Below, in pieces: positions 1 through 10,375 of a DNA stretch of 64,000 nt. The stretch lies in the NCBI GenBank assembly GCA_030674185.1, contig CM060314.1:26989391-27053390 (forward strand), given 5' to 3'. The notes beneath the pieces are model-generated. The model saw only the letters and a program-made list of their open reading frames with translations. It had not been told where the DNA came from and ran no database searches. The position numbers were made by a program, and so were the translations under genes. This stretch comes from Monoplex corrugatus. Taxonomy: Eukaryota; Mollusca; Gastropoda; Littorinimorpha; Ranellidae. The number at the start of each line of letters is the position of its first letter. Position 1 is the first letter of the stretch.

Positions 1-50
1 AAATCTAAGCGTATACATACATACATACATACATACGTACGCACATGCAT
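1..50 (-). repeat. Partial L2-type 3' tail plus (CATA)n
   Basis: The first 11 bases match an internal piece of the L2-type 3' tail seen in full at 22024 and 47679. A (CATA)n microsatellite follows where those tails carry (CA)n. It lies directly beside the complete tail that starts near 51, so two tails may be stacked head to tail. The element is cut by the window edge. Confidence 0.45.
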
Positions 51-146
51 ACATAATAATTACAATATTTATATAGCGCAAATCTCGACAAAATCAAATC
101 CAAGCGCCGAAAAGACACACACGCACACACCACGCACACACACGCA

Positions 147-177
<31 letters not shown>

Positions 178-1084
178 CACCACACAAACATGCATGGCCA
201 CCCCAAATGGGGAGAAAAGAATAAAAGCAATAAAAGCAAGAATAAAACCAATGGAAAACCACAGAGAGCACATCATATACAATTATATATTAAAACAAAG
301 TGATTCCCCTCCGAGCGGAGACAGGCTGCAGAGGGGGGTTGAGTGAGGTTAGGATTTTATGCAGAGGAGAAAAGGTGAGTTTTGAGAGCGGACTTGAAGG
401 AGACAAAAGTAGGTTGCTGACGGACTGAGAGAGGAAGTTTGTTCCAGGAGAGTGGACCAGAAACAGAGAAGGCTCGTGGACCATAGGTATTGAGCTTAGT
501 GCGTGGAAAGCGAAAAGTCAGAGGATCGGAGGCAGAGCTGAGGTACGTGAGGGAACATAGATCTCAAGTAGGCTTGACAGGTAATCGGGGGCTGCGTTAT
601 TGAGGCTTTTGTAGCACATGGTGTCTAGTTTGTACTGTATGCGCTTTGATACAGGGAGCCAGTGAAGTTGTGCCAGGAGAGGAGATATGTGGTCAGCTTT
701 TTTCTTTTTGAGTACAAGGCGTACAGCATTGTTTTGAATGCGCTGTAGGATGTGAATGGTGGAGGCAGGAAGACCAGACAGGAGTGAATTGCAATAGTCA
801 ATGCGAGACATTATGAAGGAGAGAACGAGTTTTGCAGTTGTTTCGACAGAGAGATACTTCCTGATCAGGCTTATACGATGGAGATGATAGTAGCAAGATC
901 TGGCAGTTTGAGAAACAAAGTTGTTCATGGAGAGGGTAGAGTCAATGCAGACACCAAGGTTTTTAGCTGAATCAGAAATTGGGACTGATGTGTTACATAA
1001 TGGGAGAGAAAGAGGAGGCAGCTGGGAAAGTTTCTGACGGGTGCCAATGAGGATAGCTTCTGTCTTGTCGTCATTAAGCTGAAG
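51..1084 (-). mobile_element. 5'-truncated L2/CR1-like LINE (copy 1)
   Basis: This is a non-LTR retrotransposon read on the minus strand. It carries the end of the reverse transcriptase region, a 3' UTR with an internal (CA)n tract (about 111-185), and a 3' terminus made of a GCGCTATATAAATATTG-like box followed by an AT-rich ATTATTAT tail. The box and tail are typical of L2/CR1-type elements. It is nearly identical to copy 2 at 22024-23005, with about four differences over some 500 aligned bases. Its 5' end stops at 1084, where minisatellite begins; copy 2 continues with coding sequence at that point. It is a 5'-truncated insertion or a recombination product. Confidence 0.85.
357..1084 (-). 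pseudogene. Reverse transcriptase C-terminal region of L2-like LINE (frameshifted)
   Basis: On the minus strand the frame entering at 1084 encodes KLQLNDDKTE-type sequence, then the conserved LHWLPV..RI.YK motif and a PDYLSSLLE..PSR motif. These mark the region after the RT domain in L2/CR1 elements. A one-base frameshift near 525 sends that frame to a stop near 518. In the shifted frame the family's last block, YGPRAFSVSGPLSWNKLP, is intact and runs to a TAA at 357-359. RT catalytic motifs are absent because of the 5' truncation. It is not functional. It retains the PDYLSSLLE block that copy 2 has lost by deletion. Confidence 0.8.
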
Positions 1085-2290
1085 TCTATTGGCCCATAAT
1101 AAGGGAAACGTGAGACAACAGGCCAAACATTGGCCCATAACCAGAGAAACGTGAGACAACAGGCCAGACATTGGCCCATAACCAGAGAAACATGACACAA
1201 TAGGCAAGAGTTTGGCCCATAATAAGGGAAACGTGAGACAACAGGCCAGACATTGGCCCATAACCAGAGAAACGTGAGACAACAGGCCAACATTGGCCCA
1301 TAACCAGTGAAACGTAAGACAACAGGCCAGACATTGGCCCATAACCAGTGAAACGTAAGACAAACCAGAATGCCAAACATGAGGACCACCAGACATTGCC
1401 ATAACCAGGTGAAACGTTGATAAGTGAAACTAAAAAACAGGCCAGACATTGGCCCATAACCATGAAACGAAAACACGCATGAGGACAAACAAGGCCAGAC
1501 ATTGGCCCATAACCAGTGAAACGTAAACAACAGGCCAGACATTGGCCCATAACCAGTGAAACGTAAGACAACAGGCCAGACATTGGCCCATAACCAGTGA
1601 AACGTAAGACAACAGGCCAGACATTGGCCCATAACCAGTGAAACGTAAGACAACAGGCCAGACATTGGCCCATAACCAGTGAAACGTAAGACAACAGGCC
1701 AGACATTGGCCCATAACCAGTGAAACGTAAGACAACAGGCCAGAGATTGGCCCATAACCAGTGAAACGTGAGACAACAGGCCAGACATTGGCCATAACCA
1801 GTGAAACGTAAGACAACAGGCCAGACATTGGCCCATAACCAATGAAACGTGAGACAACAGGCCAGACATTGGCCCATAACCAGTGAAACGTGAGACAATA
1901 GGCCAGACATTGGACTAAAACCAGAATTGAAACATGAAGAACAACAGGCCAGACATTGGCCCCATATAAAACCAGGGAAAGTGAGACAACAGGCTAGACA
2001 CTGGCCCATAATCAGGGAAATGTGAGACGCTATATGTAGGCCATTGACTCATAAATCAGGGAAATGTGAGATTATAGCCGGACATTGGCTCACAATCAGG
2101 GAAACGTGAACAACAGGCCAGGCATTGGCCCATAATCAGGGAAATGTGAGACAATAGGCCAGACAGTGGCCCAGGTTCAGGTAACTATAAGCCAGCAGGC
2201 CAGACAAGGTCAAGGACCACGGAAACAAGACAACAGGTCAGACGTGGGCCCAGGATCAGGGACACACGAGACACAAAGCCAGACATTTTC
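1085..2290. repeat. 41-bp minisatellite, about 29 units
   Basis: The unit begins GGCCAGACATTGGCCCATAA and recurs every 41 bases; successive units start at 1574 and 1615, for example. The centre (about 1500-1860) is nearly uniform. The right side (about 1980-2290) is progressively diverged, with CAGGGAAA replacing CAGTGAAA. Because 41 is not a multiple of 3 and the minus strand of the unit lacks stops, all three minus-strand frames stay open and give false 300-residue ORFs with a 41-residue period. Still more decayed unit-like pieces occur near 2590-2630 and 2945-2990. Confidence 0.93.
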
Positions 2291-2304
2291 ACATTCATTT
2301 GTCT

Positions 2305-2400
2305 CTTATTTTTGGCACAAAGGATTTTATCATGTGAAGTTCGGGCTGCTCTCCCCGTTGGGAGTGCTTCGCCGTGGTACAGCGCCACCCGTTAAAATTT
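2305..2400 (-). repeat. SINE3 fragment (minus)
   Basis: A block containing GGGCTGCTCTCCCCGTTGGG and then GCTTCGCC resembles the reverse complement of 52224-52290, where the same block ends in a poly-A tract. The match extends over TTTATCATGTGAAG on the left. I recall similar CTCTCCCC..GGGAG and CTTCGCC blocks as a common dispersed repeat in gastropods, but that is memory, not a search. Confidence 0.5.
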
Positions 2401-2637
2401 GGACCAAGTCTTTAGAAATGCAAGAAGGCTTTCAAGAGGAAGGACCTGGGAAATGAACCTATCTTTCCAATGTTTTATACCAAGGCAGCCGGGCCAATGC
2501 CCTGTTTTTCACGATTTTCAGCAGCTGTGGGATCTTTTATCGTGCGAAAGCCAGAAGGCAGACGCATCCAACTCATTTTTCATCCCCTCCCAAAGGACAT
2601 GGAACCAGAATCAGGAAAACGTGAAGCAACAAGTTTT

Positions 2638-2678
2638 GTGTGTGTGTGTGGGGGGGGGGGGGGGGGGGGTGGGGTGAG
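2638..2678 (+). repeat. (TG)n followed by a G-run
   Basis: A short TG tract passes into about 20 consecutive Gs. This is simple sequence with G-quadruplex potential on the plus strand. Confidence 0.9.
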
Positions 2679-2684
2679 GTGGGT

Positions 2685-2830
2685 TGACTTTATAATTCTT
2701 TTTTTCGGGAGGGATTCAATGCACTCGGACAATTCCATATGCGCTCAATAAAAATCTGCCAGAATTATCTGGCAATCTCCTTAGGTCAGTGCAAAAACTG
2801 TGGGCTGGCAAGATTTGAAATGTAGAAGGG
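2685..2830 (+). repeat. SINE2-like fragment
   Basis: A segment with GCACTCGGACAATTCCATATG and later TCTGCCAGAATT resembles the block found at 45050-45190 and 60000-60140, where AATTCCATATG also occurs. This fits a decayed end of the SINE2 family described at 49766-50040. Divergence is high and the limits are approximate. Confidence 0.4.
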
Positions 2831-2861
2831 AGGAGGGGGTAAGGGTCGGAGAATGGGATCT

Positions 2862-2945
2862 AAGGAGACAGCCAGCCATTGGTTAAATTGTTATGGTGAC
2901 AACGCAGAGGTCGTGGGTTCGATCCTCCTTTGGGTCAAATTTGAG
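2862..2945 (+). repeat. tRNA-like SINE head, degenerate
   Basis: A box-B-like GTGGGTTCGATCCTCC lies about 40 bases after a box-A-like TTGGTTAAATTG. The same GGTCGTGGGTTCGATCCTC string occurs on the minus strand in SINE1 at 4725-4750. It does not fold as a complete tRNA as far as I can see, so I call it the Pol III promoter head of a SINE. Confidence 0.5.
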
Positions 2946-3430
2946 ATGACAGGCCAGCATTATACAAATGTGAAACGATGGACCAGAGATTGTGAGGACA
3001 AAGTCAGGGTGGACCAAATAGGTACCTTCCTTCACTGGCTGCATTACCACACAGCAATAGATTGCATAAACTCATAGAGTCGGTGGTGGATGTATTGAGA
3101 GGCAGAGGGACTAAGACTGTGGATGCCGTGTTTGTGTTGTTATTTTGTTACTTGTCTCAGCTTGTCTCTGTGTTTGCCTTGTGCTGTTCTTGTTTATGTG
3201 GGATTTAAAGGTTCTGTTACAGCCACTGAATGTATTCAACTGGATTATCGTTGTGGTCTGGTGGTATGCTTCTTGACACTGAAACGATTGTTTGCGGGCG
3301 CACGTGCGCACACACGCACACGCGAAAAAACTTTTCTATGTAAGCAAACCAAAGAAAGTTGGTAACAGTACTGTGGACAGTAGTCTGGTCTTCTTTAAGA
3401 TTAACATTCGTTATTCCTTTTGTGGAGGAT
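2946..3430. other. No gene recognised
   Basis: Apart from a short piece near 2945-2990 that resembles the 41-bp minisatellite, I see only unassigned sequence here, with no convincing splice-bounded coding region. Confidence 0.5.
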
Positions 3431-3431
3431 A

Positions 3432-3700
<269 letters not shown>

Positions 3701-3989
3701 TGAGAGAGAGAGAAAGTGTACATATAAACGTGTGTGTGTGAATGTACGTGTGTGTGCATGTGTGTGCGCGTGTGTAAATAAGAAAGGCCAAAAAAATCAC
3801 AGCAAACTGCTGCATGACCCAGTTACTTGTAGGATCATCAATATAAACGAAAAGTAACCGGCCATAGGAGTCACTAAGGAGAAAAGAATGCAGACACAGG
3901 AGAATAATGACATAACCCAGAATATCCCAAACCCCCAGTTCCATCCAGGGATGGAAAGATACGGGCGGAGATAAAACAACGTGAACCAT

Positions 3990-4200
3990 ATGCTCCAGCA
4001 TCCGTCTGTTTGGTCAGCAGCTCATCTGCAGACAGGAAGGCAGAAGGACAAATTGAATTCTACCGCACTTCTGTAAACGAGGAATACAAATCAAGCAGGT
4101 CAGCCACGTAGTCAAATACGTGCTGCATCAGCTACGATGTGAAATTGTCTTATAACTGTGTTGCCCTTTTCTTCCCAGTTGTAGTTCTTTGGCGTTCGTA
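3990..4200 (+). repeat. R1 repeat, copy 1
   Basis: It shares GACAGGAAGGCAG, GGACAAATTGAATTCT and CTGTAAACGAGGAAT in the same order with 5570-5720 and 6790-6940. All three copies are in the same orientation and about 1.2-1.6 kb apart. It has no coding potential and its function is unknown. Confidence 0.8.
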
Positions 4201-4329
4201 GTTGTCAGTATTAGTGTTTGATGTGTGATGGTCAGCATGTGTTTTCTTCTTTTTCTGCTTGTGTGTGTACTCTCTTCTCTCTCTCGCTCTCTCTTCAGGA
4301 TTATCGCTCTTCGGTAGTTTTATTCTTTT

Positions 4330-4661
4330 TCTGTCCCCCTTTCGAAGCCATTTTAATGGCCATACAAGCTGGGATAATTTTTCACAACGTTAAGATGGCG
4401 ATGACGATGGGGATGATAGTCATGATGCTATGGAGTTCTGGACTGAGCTTGTGTGACAGGACTGTACTTCACACTTAGCTTCTTAATATACCATGACATC
4501 AGCCATACTCGACAGATACAGACACCTACTATGTTGGTCAGGACATTTGAGCAACACCCTAAAGGATGCATCCATCAAGTGGGTGAAACTCGACTGTGTG
4601 TCCGGTCTTTCTAATGAGCTCGTGGCACACTCAATTCTCAACTCTAAATGAACTGGTTGGG

Positions 4662-4698
<37 letters not shown>

Positions 4699-4790
4699 CT
4701 GATTTTTTTTCAGGACTGAGGATCGAACCCACGACCTTCCAATAAGTATTCCGTTGCGCTAACCACAGCACCACGGGGACTGGTTTTCGC
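4330..4790 (-). mobile_element. SINE1, long copy with tRNA-derived head
   Basis: On the minus strand the element starts at about 4785 with a tRNA-like head: box A TGGTTAGCGCAACGG and box B GGTTCGATCC, about 34 bases apart. A poly-T/A stretch follows (plus-strand A-run 4667-4694), then a body containing TTGCTCAAATGTCCTGACCAAC and TGTCTGTATCTGTCGAG. The distal part carries CTCAGTCCAGAACTCCATAGC. The body recurs at 9140-9430, 9790-9970, 19900-20240, 47913-47990 and 49340-49765. The Pol III head and dispersed copies in both orientations identify a SINE. Confidence 0.8.
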
Positions 4791-4882
4791 TCTCTCTTTC
4801 TCTTCATCTCCTTGTCTTTGTCTGTATCCTTGACTCTCTGTCACCTACTTCCACGTCTCAGTGACAAAGACACTTGCACACC

Positions 4883-5375
4883 TGCATGTATGTATGTATG
4901 CATGTATGTATGTATGTATGTATGTATGTATGTATGTATGTATGTATGTATGTATGTATGTATGTATGTATGTATGTAGTATGCATTTATGTATTCATGT
5001 ATGTATGTATGTATGCACGCATGCATCTGCATACATGTATGTATGAATGCACATGTATGTATGAATGCATCTGCATGTATGTATGTATGTATGTATTATG
5101 CATGCATGTATGAATGTATATATAAATGTATGTATGTATATAAGTATGGATGCATCTGCATATATGTATGTATGCATGCATCTGCATGTATTATGTATGT
5201 ATGTATGTATGTATGAATGCAAGTGTGTACACACACACAGTCTCTCTTTATGTTTCTCCTTCTCTCTCTCACACACGCAAACACACTGTCACACTGACGA
5301 CACTTGCACACTCTCATGTACGTATGTATGTACGCACGTATAAATGTACATACGTCAATGGATACGTACACACAG
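4883..5375 (+). repeat. (GTAT)n array with ATGC/CTGC interruptions
   Basis: A nearly perfect (GTAT)n tract runs from about 4886 to 4978. It then degrades into GTAT runs separated by ATGCATCTGCAT blocks to about 5220. A second short GTAT stretch follows at 5320-5360. Open frames here are low-complexity artefacts. Confidence 0.95.
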
Positions 5376-5559
5376 CTTGGGGGGAAGTAAAAAAATGTTT
5401 AATTAACTGATCTTAAAATCTTATCACCACATGTATAATGCAGTCAAAATATGAAATATGCCGAATACGCATTGTTCGAGATAGGAGGAAGAGACCCAGC
5501 GACACCATTGGGTCCAGACAACAAACCAAAAAGGCAAAGTTGTTCTCAGGCATTCACTG

Positions 5560-5735
5560 TCCTGCAGACATCTCATCTGCAGACAGGAGGCGGACTGAGG
5601 ACAAATTGAATTCTCTTCCCCTTCAGGCAGATCTAAACGAGGAATGCCAATGAAGTAGGTCGTCTGCATAGCGAAATGTTGTCATGGCTAAATTGTCAGA
5701 TTGTCATATAATTTTTTCCCTTTTTCATTTAGGGC
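5560..5735 (+). repeat. R1 repeat, copy 2
   Basis: This block matches 3990-4200 and 6780-6945: CATCTGCAGACAGGAGG, GACAAATTGAATTCTCTTCC and TAAACGAGGAATGC. Similarity seems to continue beyond the core into AAATTGTC. It is non-coding. Confidence 0.8.
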
Positions 5736-6284
5736 TTTCTTGGCTGTGTTTGTTCATATTTCATTTGATTTATATACTGTATATAATATGTAGGTCGCTG
5801 TGACACGTGCACTCTCTGTCTGTCGTCCCTCTTCCTGCCCCCCCCCCCCTCTCTCTCTCTTACGTGCGTTACGACAGAAAGATGACGTACACCATGGTGT
5901 TAACGTTATGTTATCTTTGTGTAAACATCTGATGTATGATGCATCTGTTCACGATTATTCTCGATTCTATCTTGGATACGTGAGTACATAATCCTTTTGT
6001 TACGACATTTGAAGTACAGTCAATTGAGGTTAGTCAATGCACAGGTTATGACATACACACAGTCCCGCGGTGCGACTTTAGTTACGGCCTAAGATCGGTT
6101 CGCAAACCGCTTTGTTTTTTTCCGCTCCATATTGGCTCCCACACCCTCCTCTTCGACACACATACGCAAAAAATTGATTTATCAATGTATGATTTGAACA
6201 CAGAGGCTAGACGGCTGGCCGGTGGTATTTTAGAGAAAAAGCTTCCAATTTCGGTTTGCTCAGGAAGACGTCAATGCTTACAAG
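5736..6284. other. No gene recognised
   Basis: This is AT-rich sequence with a short C-run and CT-run near 5840-5862. No repeat partner, RNA gene or plausible exon was seen. Confidence 0.5.
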
Positions 6285-6600
6285 GGACTCTGTGTATACT
6301 TTATCACTTACGGTCTGTGGGGTTCAGTGTACACTTCATCATTTATGCTCTATGGGGGCTCTATGTACACTTCATCCCCTATACTATAAGGGGCTCTGCA
6401 TATACTTCCATCGCTTACACTCTAAGAGGCGCTGTGTATATTTAATTACTTATACTTTGAGGGTCTCTGAGTACACTTCCTCATGTATACTGTGTGGGAC
6501 TCCATGTACACTTCGTTACTTATACTTTGTGTGGCTGTGTGTACACTACATCACTTATACTACGTAGGGCTCTGTGTACACTACATCACTATATAATGTG
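6285..6600 (+). repeat. About 36-bp minisatellite, 9 degenerate units
   Basis: The unit has the form GGGCTCTGTGTACACTTCAT followed by CACTTATACT. GTGTACAC-like boxes fall near 6292, 6327, 6363, 6398, 6431, 6468, 6503, 6539 and 6575, a spacing of 33-37. Units differ by many substitutions, so the array is old. The 12-residue periodic ORF on the plus strand is a consequence of the 36-bp period. Confidence 0.85.
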
Positions 6601-6779
6601 ATTGAGATTCAAAATTACAGACACATGTCATAAATTCATATAAAAAGGAAAACCATCAAGCCGAAAAACAAACAAACAATAAAACCAAAAACACCAAATC
6701 AATTGACACGATCAGATAAAGACATAGGAGCAGAGATGGATATAGGCAGAGATAAAATGACACAAATTACAATCATGTT

Positions 6780-6945
6780 CAGCTACCCATTTGTTAGGCA
6801 GACAGGTCATCGACAGACAGGAAGGCAGGGGACAAATTGAATTCTCTTCCACTTCAGACAGCTGTAAACGAGGAATGCAAATCATGAAGGTCATCTGCGT
6901 ACTTAAATGTTGCCTTGGCGACGTTGTGGGATCGTCTTCTGTTTG
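6780..6945 (+). repeat. R1 repeat, copy 3
   Basis: This is the third copy of the R1 block, with GACAGGAAGGCAGGGGACAA, TTGAATTCTCTTCCACTTC and TGTAAACGAGGAATGC. Like copies 1 and 2 it is followed by pyrimidine-rich DNA and then a (GTAT)n microsatellite, which suggests that a larger unit was duplicated. Confidence 0.8.
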
Positions 6946-7119
6946 CATTTTCTCCTGCCACTGTCTGGGATCTTCACGTGTGTGTCGTGGTCTGTGTGCT
7001 CGTGTTTAATGAGTCCCTCTTTATGTTCCAGCCTGCCTGTTCCTCTCTGTCAGTGTTTGTCTTGTTCTCTGTCTGTCAGCCTGCCTGCTTCTCTCCTCCC
7101 CTTCTCTCTCTTCTCCCCA

Positions 7120-7235
7120 ATGTATGTCTGTATGTATGTATGTGTGTGTGTATGTATGTGTGTATGTTCGTACATACGTACGTATGCACGTATGTGTGTA
7201 TGCATGTATGCACGTGCATATGCATTAAAATATGT

Positions 7236-7284
<49 letters not shown>

Positions 7285-7290
7285 GTACGT
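7120..7290 (+). repeat. (GTAT)n/(TG)n and (TA)n microsatellites
   Basis: GTAT and GTGT runs occupy 7125-7215, and a (TA)n tract covers about 7238-7282. Sequence from 7290 to 7560 is still rich in GTAT and ATGTAT words. Confidence 0.9.
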
Positions 7291-7864
7291 ATGCTAAGAA
7301 TTATAACAAAATCTGTATAGTGCCTTTCATGACACACAAAGCAGTTTACAATGTACAACATATATACGGATGCACACATGCACATGTGTATTTATGTATA
7401 TATTGCATTTATGTATCGATGTACTGCATTTACGTTGGTCTGAATGTACGAATGTTAGTATGTATTCATATAAGTGTATATATGCATGAATGTATTGATA
7501 AGTATTTGCGGGTATCCATGAGTGTATATATGTACGTATGAAAGCAAGCATACATATCCTTGTGTATGGATCGATGGCCTTCACAATAGAAATCACAGTC
7601 AGAGTGAATGTCTCTCTCTTTCTTCTGCTATCCCTCTCCCACAGTTCTTAGTCTCTGAGGTCCAGTGCTTCCTAATTTATTTCTCCTGTCTTCTTCTGAG
7701 ACTGCTGTCCCCTATTCCCAACATACAAACCGAGTTCACTTTCTTTTAAATAAGAAAATAATGAGAGAAAAAAAAAAAAAACCCAACACGTTTGGGTTTG
7801 GGAAAAATACTTTTCTCAAGTTCCACTTGTTCTCTCTCTGTGAGCGCGTGCAAGTGTACATATA

Positions 7865-7867
<3 letters not shown>

Positions 7868-7899
<32 letters not shown>

Positions 7900-7968
7900 T
7901 TGCTTGCACGCGCGCGCGTGTGTATTCGTTCATTATTTCTTTTAAAGTCTATTCACATTGTGCATTTA

Positions 7969-8016
<48 letters not shown>

Positions 8017-8130
8017 CGTGGTGTGTGTGTGTGTGTGTGTGTGCGTGTGTGTTTGTGTGTGTGTGTGTATATGAGTGTGTGCGCGCGCGCGCGCGCATGT
8101 ATGTTCGTTTCTTTGTTTGTGTGCGCGCGC
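7868..8130 (+). repeat. (TG)n with (CG)n alternating tracts
   Basis: TG tracts at 7870-7898 and 7970-8075 are interleaved with GCGCGCGC tracts near 7909-7918 and 8080-8095. Alternating purine-pyrimidine DNA of this kind can adopt the Z form. The plus-strand ORFs across it are artefacts. Confidence 0.93.
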
Positions 8131-8199
8131 AAAATGGGCTATGTGGCAGACAAGTGTGCTAATGATGGTTCAGTGTGTGAATAAATAATAAATAGAAAA

Positions 8200-9135
8200 C
8201 TAAGCTTGTATGTCTGCAGGCAACGTCACTGGCTTTCTTCTTCTTGAATATACCTGACCTGAATAGCAATGGAAGCAATACGGAAATGCAGGCTTACATA
8301 GGCATGTTTGTGCAAGCAAAATTAAAACAGCAGCATCAACAACATTGACAACGACAACAACAACAACAACAACAACAACAAGATTCCATTACTGTCAAGT
8401 TACGTACTTTGCAAAAGTTGTTCTTTCTCTCGCTTGTGACTTCCGTTTCCTATCCTAATCCACCCACTCATTTCCTCCATGTTTGTGCATGCGTGCGTGT
8501 GCATCTGAATCCGTCTTTGTGTACTGTACATGTCCATGAGTGTGTCTGTTGTATTGAGTGAATGAGACGGGTTGTAAATTATCATGCTAACGTAGGGCTT
8601 GGAAATATGAAATAAGACAAGTATGTCTCCAGGCCACGACATACGGCTTCGACGGCTTCTGTGATTGAAACGTCAATGAAAGCTCTGGGGGAAACTAGAC
8701 ATATCCCTATCCGCGCACGCACATTTACAAAATCGAGAGATCGTTAAAAGACGAACTCGGCATCCTTCCCTCTTCCTTTCTCCCTCCTCTCTTACATTTT
8801 GAATTTTATTTTGACATTGACGTATCATTTTTTTGCATGATTTTGAAGTAATGACGCTACCGAAATTTTTGTTACGTGTAGACTACAACATTCTTGGACG
8901 AGAGCTGGATGTGTGTTGAACAGCGCATTCGTTGGCTTATTCTGCTACTCTCGTTAATAAAGGAATCCTTGCTGTTCTTGTCCTCTTCGTCTCTCTGATA
9001 AAGAACTTACAGGCCTATATTTCTTAATATTGTGAAGTTCTCTTTTAACCTATGTATCACTAAAATATTCTCTTTACAAAGATATCTGAACAATCCCTCC
9101 TCCTTCCCCCACTAGTCAAACAAAAGCCATGTTCT
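8200..9135. other. No gene recognised; one (CAA)n tract
   Basis: A (CAA)n stretch lies at about 8352-8382. The rest is single-copy-looking, AT-rich DNA with no repeat partner inside the window and no convincing exon. Confidence 0.5.
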
Positions 9136-9139
9136 TAAA

Positions 9140-9430
9140 GCTACACCTCCACCCTTCCGCGGCTCCTACCTATAGGTGAGTGTACTATGGACTCATTGGT
9201 ATAACTGGGACAAAACAGCTGAGCCTCATCATTGAGGGTGTTGATCAAATTTCCTAGCACCATAGGCACTTGTATCTCTAGGACCTGATTGGCGCCAAGA
9301 TATACTATGAACGTAAACGTAAAATGTGTCCTTGTCACACAGACTCAGTCCAGAATGGAAGTCCATAGCATGATGATTAACATTCCCATGGTCATTATCA
9401 TAATGACATTAAGTAAAACTATCCTAGATT
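9140..9430 (+). mobile_element. SINE1 body, plus orientation
   Basis: Read forward, it contains TTGAGGGTGTTGATCAAATTTCC, a CACTTGTATCTCTAGGACCTG block and CTCAGTCCAGAATGG followed by CCATAGCATGATGA. These correspond in order to the minus-strand body of SINE1 at 4330-4700 and 49340-49650. The tRNA head at the left end is not recognisable. It is the only clear plus-strand copy. Confidence 0.7.
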
Positions 9431-9458
9431 TAGTGGCCACTAACGTGGTATAGGAAAT

Positions 9459-9479
9459 GGGGGGGGGGGGGGGGGGGGG
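9459..9479 (+). repeat. Homopolymeric G21
   Basis: There are 21 consecutive Gs in otherwise mixed sequence, immediately after SINE1 material. Confidence 0.97.
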
Positions 9480-9789
9480 AAGACGATAAAAGAGGGAATG
9501 AAGGAAAACGATCAACCTGTCGTAATTTTTTCTCCTGGAATAGGTCTCTGGTATCGATGAAGGGACGCAGATTAATTCTTGCCGTGATCGTGGAGGGCTA
9601 GAAAATACGTTTCAGTAGCACAAGGGGTCGACAGAATATATGTAAGTGGAAGAGACAGAAGGAATTGAAGGGGAGGTGACTCCGACTCAAGACAGTTGAC
9701 TGAGGGTACTGATCTTGAGATCTATCAGTCTGGAGGTAAATACATCAATTTCTTTACCAAAATACTATGTTCAGGACGTATGGGTCACA

Positions 9790-9970
9790 TTCTAAAAGAA
9801 GTGGATGTGAAGTAGATGGCAGCATACCGCATTGTCCTAGCCTTTCTAAATGAGTCTATAGCACACTCACTTGTGGGTAGATGCAGGCCATAGGAAGGGG
9901 AAAAAAGAAAACTCGTAAGGAGTTTTGAACAAAGGATTTGCATCATTCATTACAAGACAACACTTCTTTT
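9790..9970 (-). mobile_element. SINE1 fragment (minus)
   Basis: It matches the head-proximal half of SINE1: CCTTTCTAAATGAGTC, AGCACACTCACTT and an A-rich stretch, in the same order as 4600-4690. The core CCTGACCAAC block is missing. Confidence 0.55.
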
Positions 9971-10129
9971 TTTTGGTAATAGTATTATGACAGGAAATCC
10001 TCTCATGGGTACTGAGACCTTGAAGAAGCTACAGCTGGAATAAAACTTAACGCCCATCGAAACAAGGACAGACTGTCACAGCAGAGAAAACAGTTTAGAT
10101 ATTGTCTGAATATCGAAGTCTGTTAACAC

Positions 10130-10313
10130 ACCTTCTTAAAAAGAGCTGATTTTCGACATTTTCAATAGCCAATGTGACCTAACCTTGAAAATTTTTTTTT
10201 TTCAAAATCATGCTTTCATGATTCCCTGAAAGTACAAAGCTTTGACCCAATTTTGGAAAACATCAACCACTAAAGAGCTAAGAAAATTTTGTTCACATTT
10301 TTTTGTTACATGA

Positions 10314-10375
<62 letters not shown>

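Noticed and set aside
925..2009. Three minus-strand ORFs of about 300 codons with a 41-residue period, one fused to RT sequence
   Set aside because: They are the translation of the 41-bp minisatellite in three frames. The unit simply lacks stops on that strand.
1085..2290. CRISPR-like array
   Set aside because: Units follow each other directly with no variable spacers, and the genome is eukaryotic. It is a minisatellite.
4720..4790. tRNA gene on the minus strand
   Set aside because: Box A and box B are present, but the acceptor stem does not pair and the sequence continues into a SINE body seen elsewhere. The same applies to 2862-2945 and 49680-49765.
9459..9479. G-run as a promoter or telomeric element
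   Set aside because: It is a plain homopolymer. Several similar G or C runs occur next to other microsatellites (2650, 10643, 26485, 30095, 32277, 60349).
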